A DNA stretch of 64,000 nt from Elusimicrobiota bacterium (GTDB lineage Bacteria > Elusimicrobiota > Elusimicrobia > FEN-1173), in contig JADJZR010000012.1 in the NCBI GenBank assembly GCA_016715645.1, positions 62,001-126,000 of the forward strand, given 5' to 3'. The translations under genes were made by a program, and so were the position numbers. Under the pieces are notes generated by a model. The model was given only the letters and a program-made list of their open reading frames with translations. It did no database searches and had not been told where the DNA came from. Below, piece after piece: positions 51,804-60,648 of this stretch; position 1 is the first letter of the stretch; each line of letters begins with the position of its first letter.

Positions 51804-53936
51804 TTGCATTTTAAAGTAATAAATAGACTGTTTTCGGAAATTGGAAATCAAGAGCCTTTATCCGCTATCGATTGGAGCCAGGTGACGAAAGGATTAAATG
51901 AGATTAAGGGGAGATTTTTAGACGTGGACATCGAAAGGTTGGCGAACTTTTGTCGTCAAGTTATGGACGAAGAGAATTCTCGATTTCTGACCGCACGCTG
52001 GATTTCGTGGTTGTTGGCGCATACGCCGGAACAATTGGAGGATCTTGGCCGTCAATATGATTTGGCGGTCCGGTTTCAAGAAGTTGTCGGTAATGAGGGC
52101 TCAGATGAAGGGCGTGAACAGTCCGCTGTAGAATCAACGGAGGGCACAGGTGAGATCTTTTCGAACGACTTCATATCGTCGCCAAACTTCCCTGCCGAAT
52201 TGCATCAGGCGGTGGCTAAATTTCGTCCGGATTTGGTTGGTGGAGTGGGGGATTTTGTTCACAGGGTTCTAGGCTCACATGAAGCGGGGTCGGAACCAAC
52301 CTCTATCGATATTACAATTCCCTCTGCCTGGAGAGTGACCCGATTTGAAGGTTCCAGGGAGCTTGTTGGGGATATAATGATTAAAAAAGATGATTCCGGG
52401 GACAACCAGGTCATTCTTCCTGATGAAACAGTGACTCTTGACTCCAGTTCTGTCTATTCGGGTTTTGTGGGGACTCGGTTAAAGTCAATGGAACCATTAT
52501 CTCAAGTGGCTGTCATAACTATTTCACGCGATGATCAGGATGTCAGCCTTTCTTATCCTCCGAGTGAGTTCATCGTTTATCCTGCCCAACTTCCTCCACA
52601 GGAAAACCAGGACCTCCCAGGCTCCTGGGGTCTTTGGAAATATCTGGGTTTGACCTCTGTGGGGTTGAGCGGATTTCTTGAGAGTGTTTTGGTCGGGAGC
52701 GGCGTGTTTTTGGCTTTACAAGAACTGGTTTCGTCCATGGCCCCTTATCTTCTTCCGGATGTCCTTGTCATAGTTCTTGGCATTTATCTGGTTGCGCTCA
52801 TTTTCAACTTTCTCATGCACTTGGGGACGGGTGTTCAGCGGGGGGAAGGAAGACCTTCGATCAATATTTGGAATGACGGCTTTTGGGCGACCGCGAAAGC
52901 GGCGTGGGGGGCCACGAAGACGGCGGGGCGGGGGCAGGTGGTGGGGGTGATGGCTATTGTCGCGGGGGTTCTCCTTCAGGCTCCCGGGGTCGCTGTGATG
53001 GGAATTCTGTGGTGGGCGACCCGGCACGCTTACAGAAATTACACGATTGATTTGCCCCATCGCCATGCCCGGCAGATTGCAAATGGTGTTGAAATGGTGG
53101 CCTATCCAACGAACTCGGAGGGCCAATGGGCGAACCGAGATCCCCGAGCGTCGATGACGGATTTTCTTAAAACGATTTTCTTGGGATCGCCCGCGGCGCC
53201 GCGATTATTGCCGGTCGAGAGAACCGTTTTTGCGTCCCATGTCAAAAATAGGGACGCCGCCATGGCCGCCAAAGCTCTATTCGGAACAACGGACGATTCT
53301 CTCCTCCGAACGGATCCCGCCCGCTGGGTGGCCCACGAGGGGCTCTCGCTTATTGAACCGAATAAATCAGAGTCCGACATGGCCCGGCACATGGCGTTTT
53401 TAAATCTTGTGGTGCAGGTGCATGCCATAATGGGTGGGCCGAAGGCCCTGGCGGTTTTTGAAATGCCCTCGCCCTCCCAATGGGTGGGGGATCCGGCGGC
53501 TTCTCTGTCTGTCGCGGCGGCTTTAATCGCCTATGGCGCCGATCATCGTTCACTGACCTTCGTCGCTAAAAATGAGGGATCATCGGATGAGGGGTGGCCG
53601 AGTGAAGAGGCCATGCAACAGGCCGCATTGACCGCGATCAGTCAACATGCCCCTCACCGAACAGAGAACATTGTTCAGAAGTTTAAGGAGGGACGAATTT
53701 CCACCACCCTGGCCGGACAAAACCAGATCAATTCCCAAGGGCAATTCTTACTTGCCCCGATTATCACACACGCTTTCGGGGCCGACGCATTAAAACAACA
53801 GGCCTTGGTTTTGGGTAACAGATCCAATTTCGATACTCAAGGAACCCAATATCCGATTTTCTTCGAAATCGTATTGTTCACCACAAAGTTTATGAAGAAC
53901 ATCCAGAAACAAACCCTCTTCCTCATCTCCGCGTAG
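51804..53936 (+). CDS. Large membrane protein of unknown function (710 aa)
   Basis: TTG start at 51804. Residues 1-240 are soluble and acidic. Two hydrophobic blocks follow (SVGLSGFLESVLVGSGVFLA and YLLPDVLVIVLGIYLVALIF, about 270-335; then VVGVMAIVAGVLLQAPGVAV, about 370-395). The C-terminal 300 residues are soluble without known motifs (for example VHAIMGGPKALAVFEMPSP). The very end is hydrophobic and may reflect a frame change or truncation. It lies behind the other orphan protein, with similar topology and composition, so the two may work together. I do not recognise the family. Confidence 0.6.
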   Translation: MHFKVINRLFSEIGNQEPLSAIDWSQVTKGLNEIKGRFLDVDIERLANFCRQVMDEENSRFLTARWISWLLAHTPEQLEDLGRQYDLAVRFQEVVGNEGSDEGREQSAVESTEGTGEIFSNDFISSPNFPAELHQAVAKFRPDLVGGVGDFVHRVLGSHEAGSEPTSIDITIPSAWRVTRFEGSRELVGDIMIKKDDSGDNQVILPDETVTLDSSSVYSGFVGTRLKSMEPLSQVAVITISRDDQDVSLSYPPSEFIVYPAQLPPQENQDLPGSWGLWKYLGLTSVGLSGFLESVLVGSGVFLALQELVSSMAPYLLPDVLVIVLGIYLVALIFNFLMHLGTGVQRGEGRPSINIWNDGFWATAKAAWGATKTAGRGQVVGVMAIVAGVLLQAPGVAVMGILWWATRHAYRNYTIDLPHRHARQIANGVEMVAYPTNSEGQWANRDPRASMTDFLKTIFLGSPAAPRLLPVERTVFASHVKNRDAAMAAKALFGTTDDSLLRTDPARWVAHEGLSLIEPNKSESDMARHMAFLNLVVQVHAIMGGPKALAVFEMPSPSQWVGDPAASLSVAAALIAYGADHRSLTFVAKNEGSSDEGWPSEEAMQQAALTAISQHAPHRTENIVQKFKEGRISTTLAGQNQINSQGQFLLAPIITHAFGADALKQQALVLGNRSNFDTQGTQYPIFFEIVLFTTKFMKNIQKQTLFLISA

Positions 53937-54010
53937 TAAAAAACATGCTAAAATCCTGATCGGGAAGTTTCCCTCGATAACAAAATCGTTCTTCGTCCCC
54001 TGGAGTTAAG

Positions 54011-54664
54011 GTGAAAAAACGGTTGTTTGATTTTTCGGACGTTCATTTGTACGTGGTGACGCAGACCCCGCGGGCGGGGCAGACGTACCTGGACATGGTG
54101 TCGGCGGCGTGCGCGGGGGGGGCGGACGTAATTCAGTTGCGGGACAAAAGCCTTTCCGCGCGTGCGTTGTTCCGGTTGGCGAAAGACCTTCAGGCCCTCT
54201 GCGACAAAACGGGAACCCTCTTTATTTTGAACGACCGGGTGGACGTGGCCCTGGCCGCGGACGTGGACGGCGTTCATGTGGGCCAAGAAGACCTTCCGGT
54301 CCGTGTGGTTCGCCAGATGATGGGCCACAAGAAACTGATCGGTTGTTCCACCCATTCCACGGCCCAAGCCTTGGCGGCGGTGGGGGACGGGGCGGACTAT
54401 ATTAGTTGCGGGCCGCTTTTTGCCACGCCCACCAAACCGGATTACGCGCCGGTAGGATTGGACTTGGTGAAAGAATACCGCCGTCTGGTCCGAACGCCCT
54501 TTGTGGCCATCGGCGGGATTGACGAATCCAACGTGGCCCAAGCCATTGCCGCGGGAGCGGATCGGGTGGCCGTTGTTCGAGCGATTGCCGGCGCGGCCGA
54601 CGTGGCCCATGCCGCACGGAGCATGAAAGATCTTATTTTGAAGGCAAAAGCCGGTCGGAGCTGA
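54011..54664 (+). CDS. thiE: Thiamine-phosphate synthase
   Basis: 217 residues from GTG 54011. Joins HMP-PP and THZ-P. HLYVVTQTPRAGQTYLDMV, GADVIQLRDKSLSARAL, LFILNDRVDVALAADVDGVHVGQEDLPV, IGCSTHSTAQALAA, GADYISCGPLFATPTKPDYAPVGLD and FVAIGGIDESNVAQAIAAGADRVAVVRAI are the full set of ThiE motifs. The thiD2 domain often fused to its N-terminus is a separate gene 6 kb upstream. No TPP riboswitch was seen upstream. Confidence 0.95.
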   Translation: MKKRLFDFSDVHLYVVTQTPRAGQTYLDMVSAACAGGADVIQLRDKSLSARALFRLAKDLQALCDKTGTLFILNDRVDVALAADVDGVHVGQEDLPVRVVRQMMGHKKLIGCSTHSTAQALAAVGDGADYISCGPLFATPTKPDYAPVGLDLVKEYRRLVRTPFVAIGGIDESNVAQAIAAGADRVAVVRAIAGAADVAHAARSMKDLILKAKAGRS

Positions 54665-54823
54665 TTTACTGCTCAGATCCCTCATCCGCCCCTCCGGGGG
54701 TCGCGTGTGCCAGGGGCACACGATTGCGACGGGCCGAACAGGCCCCGGGCCCGAAGGGCCTTCTCCCAAGAGGAGAAGGAAAGGCTTGTTTTGTCGAAGA
54801 GGATAGGCGACCTGAGTGGTTAA
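54665..54823 (+). mobile_element. Second copy of the 169-bp MITE family (159 bp, diverged)
   Basis: Aligns along its length with 47242-47410, with shared blocks such as CATCCGCCCCT, GGCACACGATTGCGACGGG and CCGAACAGGCCCC. Ends with TTTACTGCTCAGATCCCTCA and its imperfect complement CTGAGTGGTTAA. It starts right behind the thiE stop and separates thiE from thiC. No target duplication is recognisable, so this insertion seems older. Confidence 0.8.
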
Positions 54824-54857
54824 GAATAATGACCGATTTGTGAGGAGGACCCAACCC

Positions 54858-56246
54858 ATGAGTTCAACCAATGTCACCCAGATGCACCGCGCAAAAGCGG
54901 GCGAAATCACGCCCGAAATGAAGATCGTCGCCGCCAAGGAAAAAGTGGACGCCGAGTTTGTCCGTCAAGAAGTGGCACGAGGGCGCGCCATTATTCCGGC
55001 CAACATCAACCATTTAAAACACCGGCTCGATCCCATGATCATTGGGATTAACTTCAATTGCAAGATCAACGCGAATTTGGGCAACTCGGCCACCACCTCC
55101 GACATCCAGTGCGAGTTGAACAAAGTCGACATGGCCATCAAATACCATGCGGACACGGTCATGGACCTGTCCACGGGGAAAGATTTGGACGCGACACGGG
55201 AAGCGGTCATCGCCCATTCGAAAGTTCCCGTGGGCACGGTGCCGATTTACGGCGTGTTGGCTCGGGTGGGCAAGGTGGAAGAAATGACCCCCCAACTCTT
55301 CTTGGACGAAGTGGAAAAGCAGGCCCGGCAAGGCGTGGACTATATGACCATTCACGCGGGATTGTTGCGTGAACACATTCCGTTGACGAAAAACCGCATC
55401 ACGGGCATTGTGTCTCGGGGCGGATCCCTTTTGGCCCAATGGATGATCTCCCACGATAAAGAAAACTTTCTCTACACCCATTTCGGGGAACTGTGCGAGA
55501 TTTTCAAGAAATACGACGTGTCGTTTTCCTTGGGCGACGGGTTGCGGCCCGGCTGTTTGCACGACGCGAACGACGACGCTCAGTTCGGCGAGCTCAAGGT
55601 GTTGGGCGATTTGACTTTGAAAGCGTGGGAACACGACGTGCAGGTCATGATCGAGGGACCCGGCCACGTGCCGTTGCATCTCATTAAAATGAACGCCGAA
55701 ATTCAGCAGAAATGGTGCCACGAAGCGCCCTTTTACACCCTTGGCCCGTTGGTCACCGACATTGCGCCGGGATACGACCACATTACGTCGGCCATCGGCG
55801 CGGCGGTGATGGGGTGGGCGGGGGCGTCGTTGTTGTGTTACGTGACGCCGGCGGAACATTTGTCGTTGCCCAACGCTGAAGATGTTCGGGAAGGGTGCAT
55901 CGCTTACAAAATCGCGGCCCACGCCTCGGACATTGCCCGGGGGCGGCCCGGCGCCCGGGACCGGGACGACGAACTGTCCAAAGCCCGTTTTGAGTTTCGC
56001 TGGAAAGACCAGTTCCGTTTGTCCCTAGACCCGGAAGCGGCCCAAGCCAAACACGATTCCACTTTGCCGGAAGAAGGGTTTAAGGACGCGCGGTTCTGTT
56101 CCATGTGCGGACCTAAATTTTGTTCCATGCGCATCACCCAAGATCTGCATAAGTTGGTACAGGAACACGCCGCCCACGTTCAAGCGGGTGTGGTCGCCCC
56201 GCGATTGGAAAAACCCGTGGACGTGCCCGTTCCCGCCGAGGCCTAA
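54858..56246 (+). CDS. thiC: Phosphomethylpyrimidine synthase
   Basis: Radical-SAM conversion of AIR to HMP-P. 462 residues from ATG 54858 behind GAGGAGG; the longer GTG frame from 54816 runs into the repeat. INFNCKINANLGNSAT, MDLSTGKDLDATREAV, PVGTVPIYGVLARVG, MTIHAGLLREHIPL, VSRGGSLLAQWM, SLGDGLRPGCLHDANDDAQFGEL, MIEGPGHVPL and the C-terminal 4Fe-4S motif CSMCGPKFCSM are all there. With ThiE and ThiD2 it covers much of thiamine synthesis. Confidence 0.96.
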   Translation: MSSTNVTQMHRAKAGEITPEMKIVAAKEKVDAEFVRQEVARGRAIIPANINHLKHRLDPMIIGINFNCKINANLGNSATTSDIQCELNKVDMAIKYHADTVMDLSTGKDLDATREAVIAHSKVPVGTVPIYGVLARVGKVEEMTPQLFLDEVEKQARQGVDYMTIHAGLLREHIPLTKNRITGIVSRGGSLLAQWMISHDKENFLYTHFGELCEIFKKYDVSFSLGDGLRPGCLHDANDDAQFGELKVLGDLTLKAWEHDVQVMIEGPGHVPLHLIKMNAEIQQKWCHEAPFYTLGPLVTDIAPGYDHITSAIGAAVMGWAGASLLCYVTPAEHLSLPNAEDVREGCIAYKIAAHASDIARGRPGARDRDDELSKARFEFRWKDQFRLSLDPEAAQAKHDSTLPEEGFKDARFCSMCGPKFCSMRITQDLHKLVQEHAAHVQAGVVAPRLEKPVDVPVPAEA

Positions 56247-56252
56247 CTCTCC

Positions 56253-57182
56253 GTGCCAAAACCGCTTTTTTCGGTGCGGGTTCGCGTGCCGGCCTCGTCG
56301 GCCAACCTGGGGCCTGGGTTTGATTGTTTGGGCATCGCGCTCACTTTGTATGACGAATGGCGGGTGGAAGGGTGGCCGGGGGACGCGTCGTTGCGTATCG
56401 CCGTGGACGGAGCCGACGGAATTCCCACCGACGGCCGTAATTTGGCTTACCAGGCTTTTCGAAAAGTGTTTCAGATCCACAACCGACCGTTGCCGGCCTT
56501 GAGGATGGACCTCAAAAGCCGAATCCCCGTGGCTGGCGGGTTGGGATCGTCGTCGGCCGCCATCGTGGGCGGTGTGGTGGCCGCCAACCGGGCGTTGGGC
56601 GACCCGATGACGCGGGACCAGTTGCTCGATATTGCCGCGGAGTTTGAGGGGCATCCGGACAACGTCGCGCCGGCGTTGTTCGGCGGGTTTTGCGCGGCCA
56701 CTTATGGCGAGGGGAAGGTCCACTGCGTTTCATGGCAAAGCCCGGCTTTGTTTCGGGACCTTGTGGCCGTGGTGGCCATCCCCTATTTTGAACTGAAAAC
56801 TGAAAAAGCCCGGGCGGTTCTTCCGAAGAATGTGTCGCGGCTGGACGCGGTGTTCAACACCGGCCGGGCGGCGTTGTTGGTGGCGGCTCTCTTGTCGAAA
56901 CGCTATGACCTGTTGGGCGACGCCATGGGCGACCGTCTTCACGAACCCTATCGGCAAAAACTGATTCCCGGATTTTCCTCGGCGATCGCCGCCGCCGAAT
57001 CGGCGGGGGCCTATGGGGCGGCGTTGTCGGGCGCGGGCCCGACCTTGCTGGCTCTCGCGCCACGGTCCAAGACGACCGCCGTGGGCGAAGCCATGGTGGC
57101 GGCGTTTCGGGACGCCACTGTCCCGGCTCGAAGCGAAATACTAGAATTAGACCTGCGTGGCGCCCGAGTGAAGGGCTCCTAA
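56253..57182 (+). CDS. thrB: Homoserine kinase
   Basis: A 309-residue GHMP kinase from GTG 56253. RVRVPASSANLGPGFDCLGIALTLYDEW, IPVAGGLGSSSAAIVGGVVAANRAL (ATP loop), EGHPDNVAPALFGGFC and GAYGAALSGAGPTLLALAP are family motifs. Makes O-phosphohomoserine for threonine. Follows thiC by 6 bases. lysC and cimA further on complete a small aspartate/branched-chain group. Confidence 0.94.
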   Translation: MPKPLFSVRVRVPASSANLGPGFDCLGIALTLYDEWRVEGWPGDASLRIAVDGADGIPTDGRNLAYQAFRKVFQIHNRPLPALRMDLKSRIPVAGGLGSSSAAIVGGVVAANRALGDPMTRDQLLDIAAEFEGHPDNVAPALFGGFCAATYGEGKVHCVSWQSPALFRDLVAVVAIPYFELKTEKARAVLPKNVSRLDAVFNTGRAALLVAALLSKRYDLLGDAMGDRLHEPYRQKLIPGFSSAIAAAESAGAYGAALSGAGPTLLALAPRSKTTAVGEAMVAAFRDATVPARSEILELDLRGARVKGS

Positions 57183-57185
57183 AAC

Positions 57186-57422
57186 GTGCCGACGATATTT
57201 CGTGAAAGAGGGTTTCGATTTCATTTTTATAGCAACGAAAATTTTGAACCCTGTCACGTTCACGTTTCCGGCAAGGGGGGGGAAGCGAAATTTTGGGTTC
57301 CTTCTTGTCAGTTGGTTTGGAATCATGGGTTCAATCGGCACGAGTTAGGCGTGTTGTTCCGACTGTTGCAAAAGAATATGTCGAAGGTTGAGGAGGCATG
57401 GAATGAACACTTTGGACATTGA
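57186..57422 (+). CDS. DUF4160 protein (toxin-antitoxin-like partner)
   Basis: 78 residues from GTG 57186, three bases after thrB. PTIFRERGFRFHFYSNENFEPCHVHVSGKGGEAKFWVPS is the DUF4160 signature (HVHV motif). The family is usually encoded before a DUF2442 protein, and the pair is suspected to be a toxin-antitoxin or small mobile module. It overlaps the next gene by 20 bp. Confidence 0.85.
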   Translation: MPTIFRERGFRFHFYSNENFEPCHVHVSGKGGEAKFWVPSCQLVWNHGFNRHELGVLFRLLQKNMSKVEEAWNEHFGH

Positions 57423-57675
57423 TCGTTCGCGGTGGCCGTCCATCGTTTCTGTGTCGTTTCCAAAAGACGCCCTGCGCGTTGGGTTAAGTGACGGAAGAAT
57501 TGTGGAGATCCCTTTGGCTTGGTATCCTTCTCTCTCTCGCGCCTCGCGAAAAGACTTGCTTCGATACAAAATTTCGGCGAGCGGGTATGGCATTCACTGG
57601 AAGGCCTTGGATGAAGATTTAAGCGTTTATGGGTTTTTGTATGCGCCCTCCGGTCACTTAAAAAAAGCCGCTTGA
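57403..57675 (+). CDS. DUF2442 protein
   Basis: 90 residues from ATG 57403 behind GAGGAGG. FPKDALRVGLSDGRIVEIPLAWYPSLSRASRKDL and GYGIHWKALDEDLSVYGFLY are family hallmarks. Function unknown; paired with DUF4160 and inserted between thrB and lysC. Confidence 0.88.
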   Translation: MNTLDIDRSRWPSIVSVSFPKDALRVGLSDGRIVEIPLAWYPSLSRASRKDLLRYKISASGYGIHWKALDEDLSVYGFLYAPSGHLKKAA

Positions 57676-57735
57676 ACAGCTGTTATTAATTCGATTGAAT
57701 TTCGGTAAGACGATTGTCGGAAGGGGAGTGTTCGT

Positions 57736-58971
57736 ATGAGCCAGCTGGTGGTGATGAAGTTCGGGGGCAGTTCGGTGGCGGACGCGGACCGTATCAAAAA
57801 CGTGGCGTCGCGGGTGACGGCCAAACGTAAATCCGGTCACCGGGTGGTGGTTGTGGTCTCGGCGCCGGGGGACATGACCGACGACCTGATCGAAATGGCC
57901 GAAAAAATCACCGACAACCCGTCGGGTCGGGAAATGGATATGTTGTTGGCCACGGGCGAACAGGTGTCCATCGCGCTGTTGTCCATGGCCATCAACGAGA
58001 AAGGGGTGGAAGCCGTTTCGCTCACGGGGCCGCAGGCGGGCATTTTTGCCGACGCGGTTCATACCCGGGCGCGGATCACGGACATCAAACCAACAAAGAT
58101 TTTTGGGGAATTAAAAAAAGGGCGGGTCGTTATTGTGGCCGGGTTCCAAGGTCTTAACCCCAACAGCGACATCACCACCTTGGGACGCGGCGGGTCGGAT
58201 TTGACGGCGGTGGCCCTGGCGGCGGCGTTGAAAGCCGACGTGTGCGAGATTTACACCGATGTGCAAGGGGTGTTCACCACCGATCCGCGCATCGTGCCGG
58301 AGGCCCAAAAGATCGACCGCATTTCGTTCGAGGAAATGTTGGAGTTGGCGGGCGCGGGCGCGCAGGTGATGCAACCGCGGTCCATCGAGGTGGGGAAAAA
58401 GTTCAACGTGGACATCCACGTCCGCTCCTCTTTTACAGAAGACGAAGGAACATTGATTACGGCGGAGGTGCCGCGCATGGAAAACGTGGTGGTGTCGGGG
58501 GTCGCCTACGACCCCAAACAAGCGAAAGTGACTTTGCGGAACATCCCGGACCGGCCCGGTGTGGCGGCGCGGGTGTTTGGTCCGTTGGCGGAAGAGGGCG
58601 TGAACGTGGACATGATCATCCAATCGGCGCCGGAATCGGGCAAAAACGACATTTCGTTTACCGTGTCGCGGGGCGACACCAAACGGGCCATGAAACTGTT
58701 GGACAGCGTGGCCAGCCAACTCAAGGCGGAACATGTGGTTGTGGACGACAAAGTGGCCAAGGTGTCCATTGTGGGCGTGGGGATGCGCAGTCATCCGGGC
58801 GTTGCGGCGGGCCTGTTTCGCGCTCTGGCCGACGGCGGGGTTAACATCGACATGATTTCCACCTCCGAAATCAAAGTGGCTTGCATTGTTAAAGAAGACG
58901 ACGGCCCCAAGGCCGTTCGCATTGCCCACAAAGCGTTCGGGTTGGATAAGCCTCACCCCAAAGGAAAATAA
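57736..58971 (+). CDS. lysC: Aspartate kinase
   Basis: 411 residues. LVVMKFGGSSVADADRIKNVA, VVVVSAPGDMTDDLI, GEQVSIALLSMAI, VVIVAGFQGLNPNSDITTLGRGGSDLTAVALAAAL and DVQGVFTTDPRIVPEAQKID form the catalytic domain. Two C-terminal ACT domains (VTLRNIPDRPGVAARVFGPLAEEGVNVDMIIQS and VSIVGVGMRSHPGVAAGLFRAL) should bind lysine and/or threonine for feedback control. First enzyme of the aspartate family. Confidence 0.96.
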   Translation: MSQLVVMKFGGSSVADADRIKNVASRVTAKRKSGHRVVVVVSAPGDMTDDLIEMAEKITDNPSGREMDMLLATGEQVSIALLSMAINEKGVEAVSLTGPQAGIFADAVHTRARITDIKPTKIFGELKKGRVVIVAGFQGLNPNSDITTLGRGGSDLTAVALAAALKADVCEIYTDVQGVFTTDPRIVPEAQKIDRISFEEMLELAGAGAQVMQPRSIEVGKKFNVDIHVRSSFTEDEGTLITAEVPRMENVVVSGVAYDPKQAKVTLRNIPDRPGVAARVFGPLAEEGVNVDMIIQSAPESGKNDISFTVSRGDTKRAMKLLDSVASQLKAEHVVVDDKVAKVSIVGVGMRSHPGVAAGLFRALADGGVNIDMISTSEIKVACIVKEDDGPKAVRIAHKAFGLDKPHPKGK

Positions 58972-59004
58972 CATGGTATTCCCGTTTCTCTCGGCGGTTG
59001 ATTA

Positions 59005-60587
59005 ATGGCCCCCCCCGACAAAGTCCTTCTTTACGACACAACCCTTCGTGACGGAACCCAGGGCGAAGGGGTGTCTTTGACGGTGGACGACAAACTGAAA
59101 GTGGCTCAAGCCCTGGACCGGTTGGGCGTTCGATACATCGAAGGGGGCTGGCCGGGCTCGAACCCCAAAGACGAAGAATTTTTCGCCAAAGCGAAAAACC
59201 TGCGTTTTAAAAACGCTCGTCTGTCCGCGTTTGGGTCCACCCGTCGAAAAGACCTAACGGCCCACGAAGACCCCAATTTAAAGGCCATCGTCCGGGTTAA
59301 AACGCCGGTGGCCTGTATTTTCGGCAAAGCATGGGATCTGCATGTGGTCCACGCCCTTCGGGCCACGCTCGACGAAAATTTGAAAATGATCGGCGATTCC
59401 GTTCGGTTTTTGAAATCGAAGGGGAAAGAAGTGGTGTATGACGCCGAACATTTTTTCGATGGGTATCGCTCGAACGCGGAGTATGCCTTGTCCAGTTTAA
59501 AAGCGGCGTTCGCCGCGGGGCTGACAACCTGACGTTGTGCGACACCAACGGGGGGGCTCTTCCCCACGATATTGCCGACATTGTCCAAGACGTCCGCCGC
59601 CATTTTCCCAAGGCGGCGTTGGGCATCCATTGCCACAACGATTCCGACGCGGCGGTAGCGAACTCGTTGGAAGCCGTTCGTCAAGGCGTTGAATTGGTGC
59701 AGGGCACGATCAACGGCATCGGGGAACGGTGCGGAAACGCCAACTTGATTTCGATCATCCCGGGCGTGATGCGCAAATTGGGGTTGGCGTGTCTCACGAA
59801 AGAACAATTGCTCAGCTTGACGGAAACCTCGCGTTACGTGACCGAAATTGCCAACCAGGTTCCCCGGGACAACCAACCCTACGTGGGGAACTCCGCCTTC
59901 GCCCACAAAGGGGGCGTTCACGTGTCGGCGGTGGCGCGGCACAGCGGCACGTATGAGCACATCACGCCCGAATCCGTGGGCAACAAACGGCGGGTGTTGG
60001 TGTCCGAGCTGGCGGGCCGATCGAACATGGTGTTAAAGGCACGGGAATTTAACCTGGACCTGGAAAAACATCCGGAAGCGGTGGACAAAATCATCCACCA
60101 GGTCAAACTGTTGGAAAACCAGGGATACCATTTCGAGGGGGCCGAAGCGTCGTTCTATTTATTGGTGATGCGATTGGTCCGACCGTTTAAACCGTTTTTT
60201 GATTTGAAAGGGTTTCGGGTGATTGTGGAGGAAGACAAAGAGTCCGGCGGGTTGGTGGCCGAGGCGACGCTCAAGGTGGTGGTGGACGGAAAAACCGAAC
60301 ATCGCGTGGCGGAGGGCTCGGGGCCCGTGGACGCGTTGGACGGCGCGTTGCGCCTAGCGCTGGATAAGTTTTATCCGAAATTGAAGGACATGACGCTGAT
60401 GGATTTCAAGGTCCGTGTGATCGACGCCCGAGCGGGAACGGCCGCCAAGGTTCGGGTTTTCGTCAATTCCAAGGACAAGTCCGAAGAGTGGGGCACCGTG
60501 GGCGTCTCCGGCAACATCATCGAAGCCTCCTGGCAAGCCCTCCGCGACGCGGTCGAATACAAACTCCTCAAAGACGCCCGCCAATAA
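59005..60587 (+). CDS. cimA: (R)-citramalate synthase, frameshifted
   Basis: Condenses pyruvate and acetyl-CoA on the threonine-independent route to isoleucine. First frame: LYDTTLRDGTQGEGVSLTVDDKLKVAQAL, YIEGGWPGSNPKD, DAEHFFDGYRSNAEYALSSLKAAFAAG, then out of frame. Second frame: LCDTNGGALPHDIADIV, GIHCHNDSDAAVANSLEAV, GERCGNANLISIIPG, FAHKGGVHVSAVARHSGTYEHI and the C-terminal LeuA-like regulatory domain. Adding one G to the run at 59517-59520 restores AGADNLTLCDTNGG. Reads as citramalate rather than isopropylmalate synthase by the GWPGSNPKDEEFF motif. Confidence 0.92.
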
Positions 60588-60626
60588 CCCCGTAAGCACA
60601 CTGTCGGTCGACGTTGCACGCCCGGA

Positions 60627-60648
60627 AAAGGGGACGTTCTCAACTAAT
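60627..60648 (+). repeat. Left terminal repeat of a RAYT/REP-type element, split by the intron
   Basis: AAAGGGGACGTTCTCAACTA starts at 60627; together with the five bases behind the intron (62097-62101) it is the exact inverted copy of 62441-62467, a perfect 27-bp match. It lies 40 bases behind the cimA stop. Confidence 0.9.

Noticed and set aside
54665..54857. TPP riboswitch upstream of thiC (or thiE)
   Set aside because: No CTGAGA/ACCTGA pair with the conserved TPP-aptamer core was found; the space before thiC is filled by the repeat element and that before thiE is too short.
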